DNA from: Ignavibacteria bacterium
Lineage (GTDB): Bacteria; Bacteroidota; Ignavibacteria; Kapaibacteriales; UBA4661
Direction of reading: 5' to 3'
Length of the DNA stretch: 64,000 nucleotides
Assembly (NCBI GenBank): GCA_014654705.1
Contig: JACVZY010000018.1
Coordinates: 18,967 to 82,966 of the forward strand
Below are positions 63,023 through 64,000 of this stretch, piece by piece. Numbering within the stretch: position 1 is the first letter of the stretch; every line of letters starts with the position of its first letter. The notes under the pieces were generated by a model. The model did no database searches. It worked only from the letters and a program-made list of their open reading frames with translations, and was not told the origin of the DNA. Both the position numbers and the translations under genes were made by a program.

Positions 63023-63936
63023 AACACTTTCGTCGCAGTTCCCGTATGCATTCCGGGCATCGTCACGCCATAAGGATTTGGCTGGTCGGTGTATTCGTTT
63101 GTCTATTTTTTGGGATAGTGCTTCCGAATAACCCACCCTTAGAATCGGAACAATATACATTTCGCTTGTCAGGCTATCCCAATGCCCGTGCGGTCTATCT
63201 GGCTGGGGCATTTAATAATTGGAACGAGCGCTCAACGCCAATGCTATATAAGGGAAATGAATGGACAGTATCGCTTCCTCTCAAGCCCGGCAGCTATTCC
63301 TACAAGTTTATTGTGGATGGCGTCTGGCGGCTTGACCCTGCGAATACAGAAACAGTAGAAGACGGAATGGGACATACAAATTCGTTTCTCGTCATTCCAA
63401 GTGTGAGTGGTGCGACTCAATTTACCGTGAAGGGGTATTCAAATGCAAAAAAAATAGCTGTTGCCGGCACGTTTAATGGATGGAACCCTGAGCGGCACTA
63501 TTTCGCACGGCAGCAATCCGCGTCCGATAGAGGCTGGACATGTCGCTTGAATATTCACCCCGGATATTACGAATATCGCTTTGTCGTAGATGGAAAATGG
63601 ATGATTGATTCGCTCAATCCTGTCACCTCAAAAAATGAATTTGGTGAAAACAACTCAGTTCTTCTGCTTCCAAGCAAAGAAGGTAATATTGAATTTTCGC
63701 TCAAAGGGTACAGCAAAGCCAAAACGGTTGCTCTTGCCGGTACGTTCAATGACTGGAGTCAGCGCCGTCATCTCTTTTTCCGGCAGGGAGACAAGTGGAT
63801 TTGCCGTGTTCGATTGCAGCCGGGAGTGTACAGATACAAATTTGTGGTAGATGGAGAATGGATACTCGACCCGGGAAATAAACAGATTGAAGAAAATGAA
63901 TTCAATACGGGCAATAATGTGCTGACGGTAAAATAA
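63004..63936 (+). CDS. Secreted protein with three tandem CBM48/AMPK-glycogen-binding-like modules
   Basis: 310 residues; ATG 63046 is an alternative start. A membrane-spanning segment (IWLVGVFVCLFFGIVL, ~25-40) is followed by three modules (~50-131, ~139-223, ~229-310). Each has the motifs V-(A/L)AG-(A/T)FN-x-W and F-(I/V)VDG-x-W-x-(L/I)D. These resemble the E-set CBM48/AMPK1-CBM domain that binds alpha-glucan. No catalytic domain is present. It overlaps the aspartic protease by 19 bases, so it is coupled with it. Starch or glycogen binding is a guess from the domains; protein binding is possible. Confidence 0.8.
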   Translation: MGFFVLKHFRRSSRMHSGHRHAIRIWLVGVFVCLFFGIVLPNNPPLESEQYTFRLSGYPNARAVYLAGAFNNWNERSTPMLYKGNEWTVSLPLKPGSYSYKFIVDGVWRLDPANTETVEDGMGHTNSFLVIPSVSGATQFTVKGYSNAKKIAVAGTFNGWNPERHYFARQQSASDRGWTCRLNIHPGYYEYRFVVDGKWMIDSLNPVTSKNEFGENNSVLLLPSKEGNIEFSLKGYSKAKTVALAGTFNDWSQRRHLFFRQGDKWICRVRLQPGVYRYKFVVDGEWILDPGNKQIEENEFNTGNNVLTVK

Positions 63937-64000
63937 CAAATGAGAATAAATGCCAATTAAAAGTTAAAACTGGATTGCCCAGATAATCGTGATAGAAGAA
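63937..64000. other. End of window, no feature seen
   Basis: The last 64 bases after the stop codon show no gene or clear terminator. Confidence 0.5.

Noticed and set aside
1..64000. CRISPR array, tRNA, rRNA, prophage or integrase
   Set aside because: I looked for regular repeat-spacer runs, cloverleaf-like sequence, conserved rRNA stretches and integrase-type proteins and saw none.

Overview
The window looks like a chromosomal segment of a Bacteroidota/Chlorobiota-group bacterium. It may belong to the Ignavibacteria/Kapabacteria side of that group, but this placement is an inference and no rRNA gene is present to test it. Support comes from a protein with a type IX secretion (T9SS) C-terminal sorting domain (36099-36740), a very large secreted surface protein (1-6883), two promoters of the Bacteroidota type (TTG, 20 bp, TAnnTTTG), few clear Shine-Dalgarno sites, and a BatA/BatD pair. 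I saw no tRNA, rRNA, CRISPR array, prophage or intact insertion sequence.

Layout. 1-6883: the N-terminal ~2,294 residues of a giant repetitive surface protein (minus strand, runs off the left edge), then ~730 bp of non-coding DNA with palindromes, a MITE-like inverted repeat and a terminator. 7.6-16.3 kb: housekeeping and envelope genes (NlpC/P60 lipoprotein, ATP-grasp-like protein, MFS and MATE transporters, serine hydrolase, NrnA-type DHH phosphoesterase, and a secreted heptad-repeat protein behind a Pho-box-like array). 16.5-23.3 kb: coaX, carB, a TraB/GumN protein and nagZ. 23.3-30.8 kb: a nonulosonate-type glycan cluster (pseI, aldo/keto reductase, spsF, GSA-type aminotransferase, PP-loop sugar amidotransferase, hisH- and hisF-like genes). 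31-38.5 kb: batD-like, selU/mnmH, comM, era, a T9SS cargo protein, a NUDIX hydrolase and batA. 38.7-51.6 kb: a complete reductive pyrimidine-degradation island (NCS1 transporter, omega-aminotransferase, dihydropyrimidinase, beta-ureidopropionase, preT, preA, a chemoreceptor, mmsA). 51.8-64 kb: a truncated outer-membrane-protein remnant, purQ, a large hybrid sensor kinase, an isochorismatase-family protein, an APH-family kinase, an RND-type adaptor with two MacB-like permeases lacking an ATPase, a tandem aspartic protease and a triple CBM48-like protein.

How the genes work together. The pyrimidine island accounts for each step from uracil/thymine uptake to acetyl-CoA or propionyl-CoA. It is organised as two divergent units around a shared 220-bp control region. 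The glycan cluster appears to make and activate a nonulosonic acid-like sugar and to add nitrogen from a HisH-like glutaminase through a HisF-like barrel that has lost a catalytic Asp but kept the ammonia-gate residues. Scattered through the intergenic DNA are 76-bp paired-palindrome elements of two sequence families. A solitary arm of one family forms part of the coding sequence for the hydrophobic N-terminus of the serine hydrolase.

The strongest candidates for something new are the 76-bp repeat system, the Pho-box/secreted heptad protein pair, the NCS1 transporter with a ~115-residue extracytoplasmic insertion, and the aspartic protease/triple-CBM48 pair.
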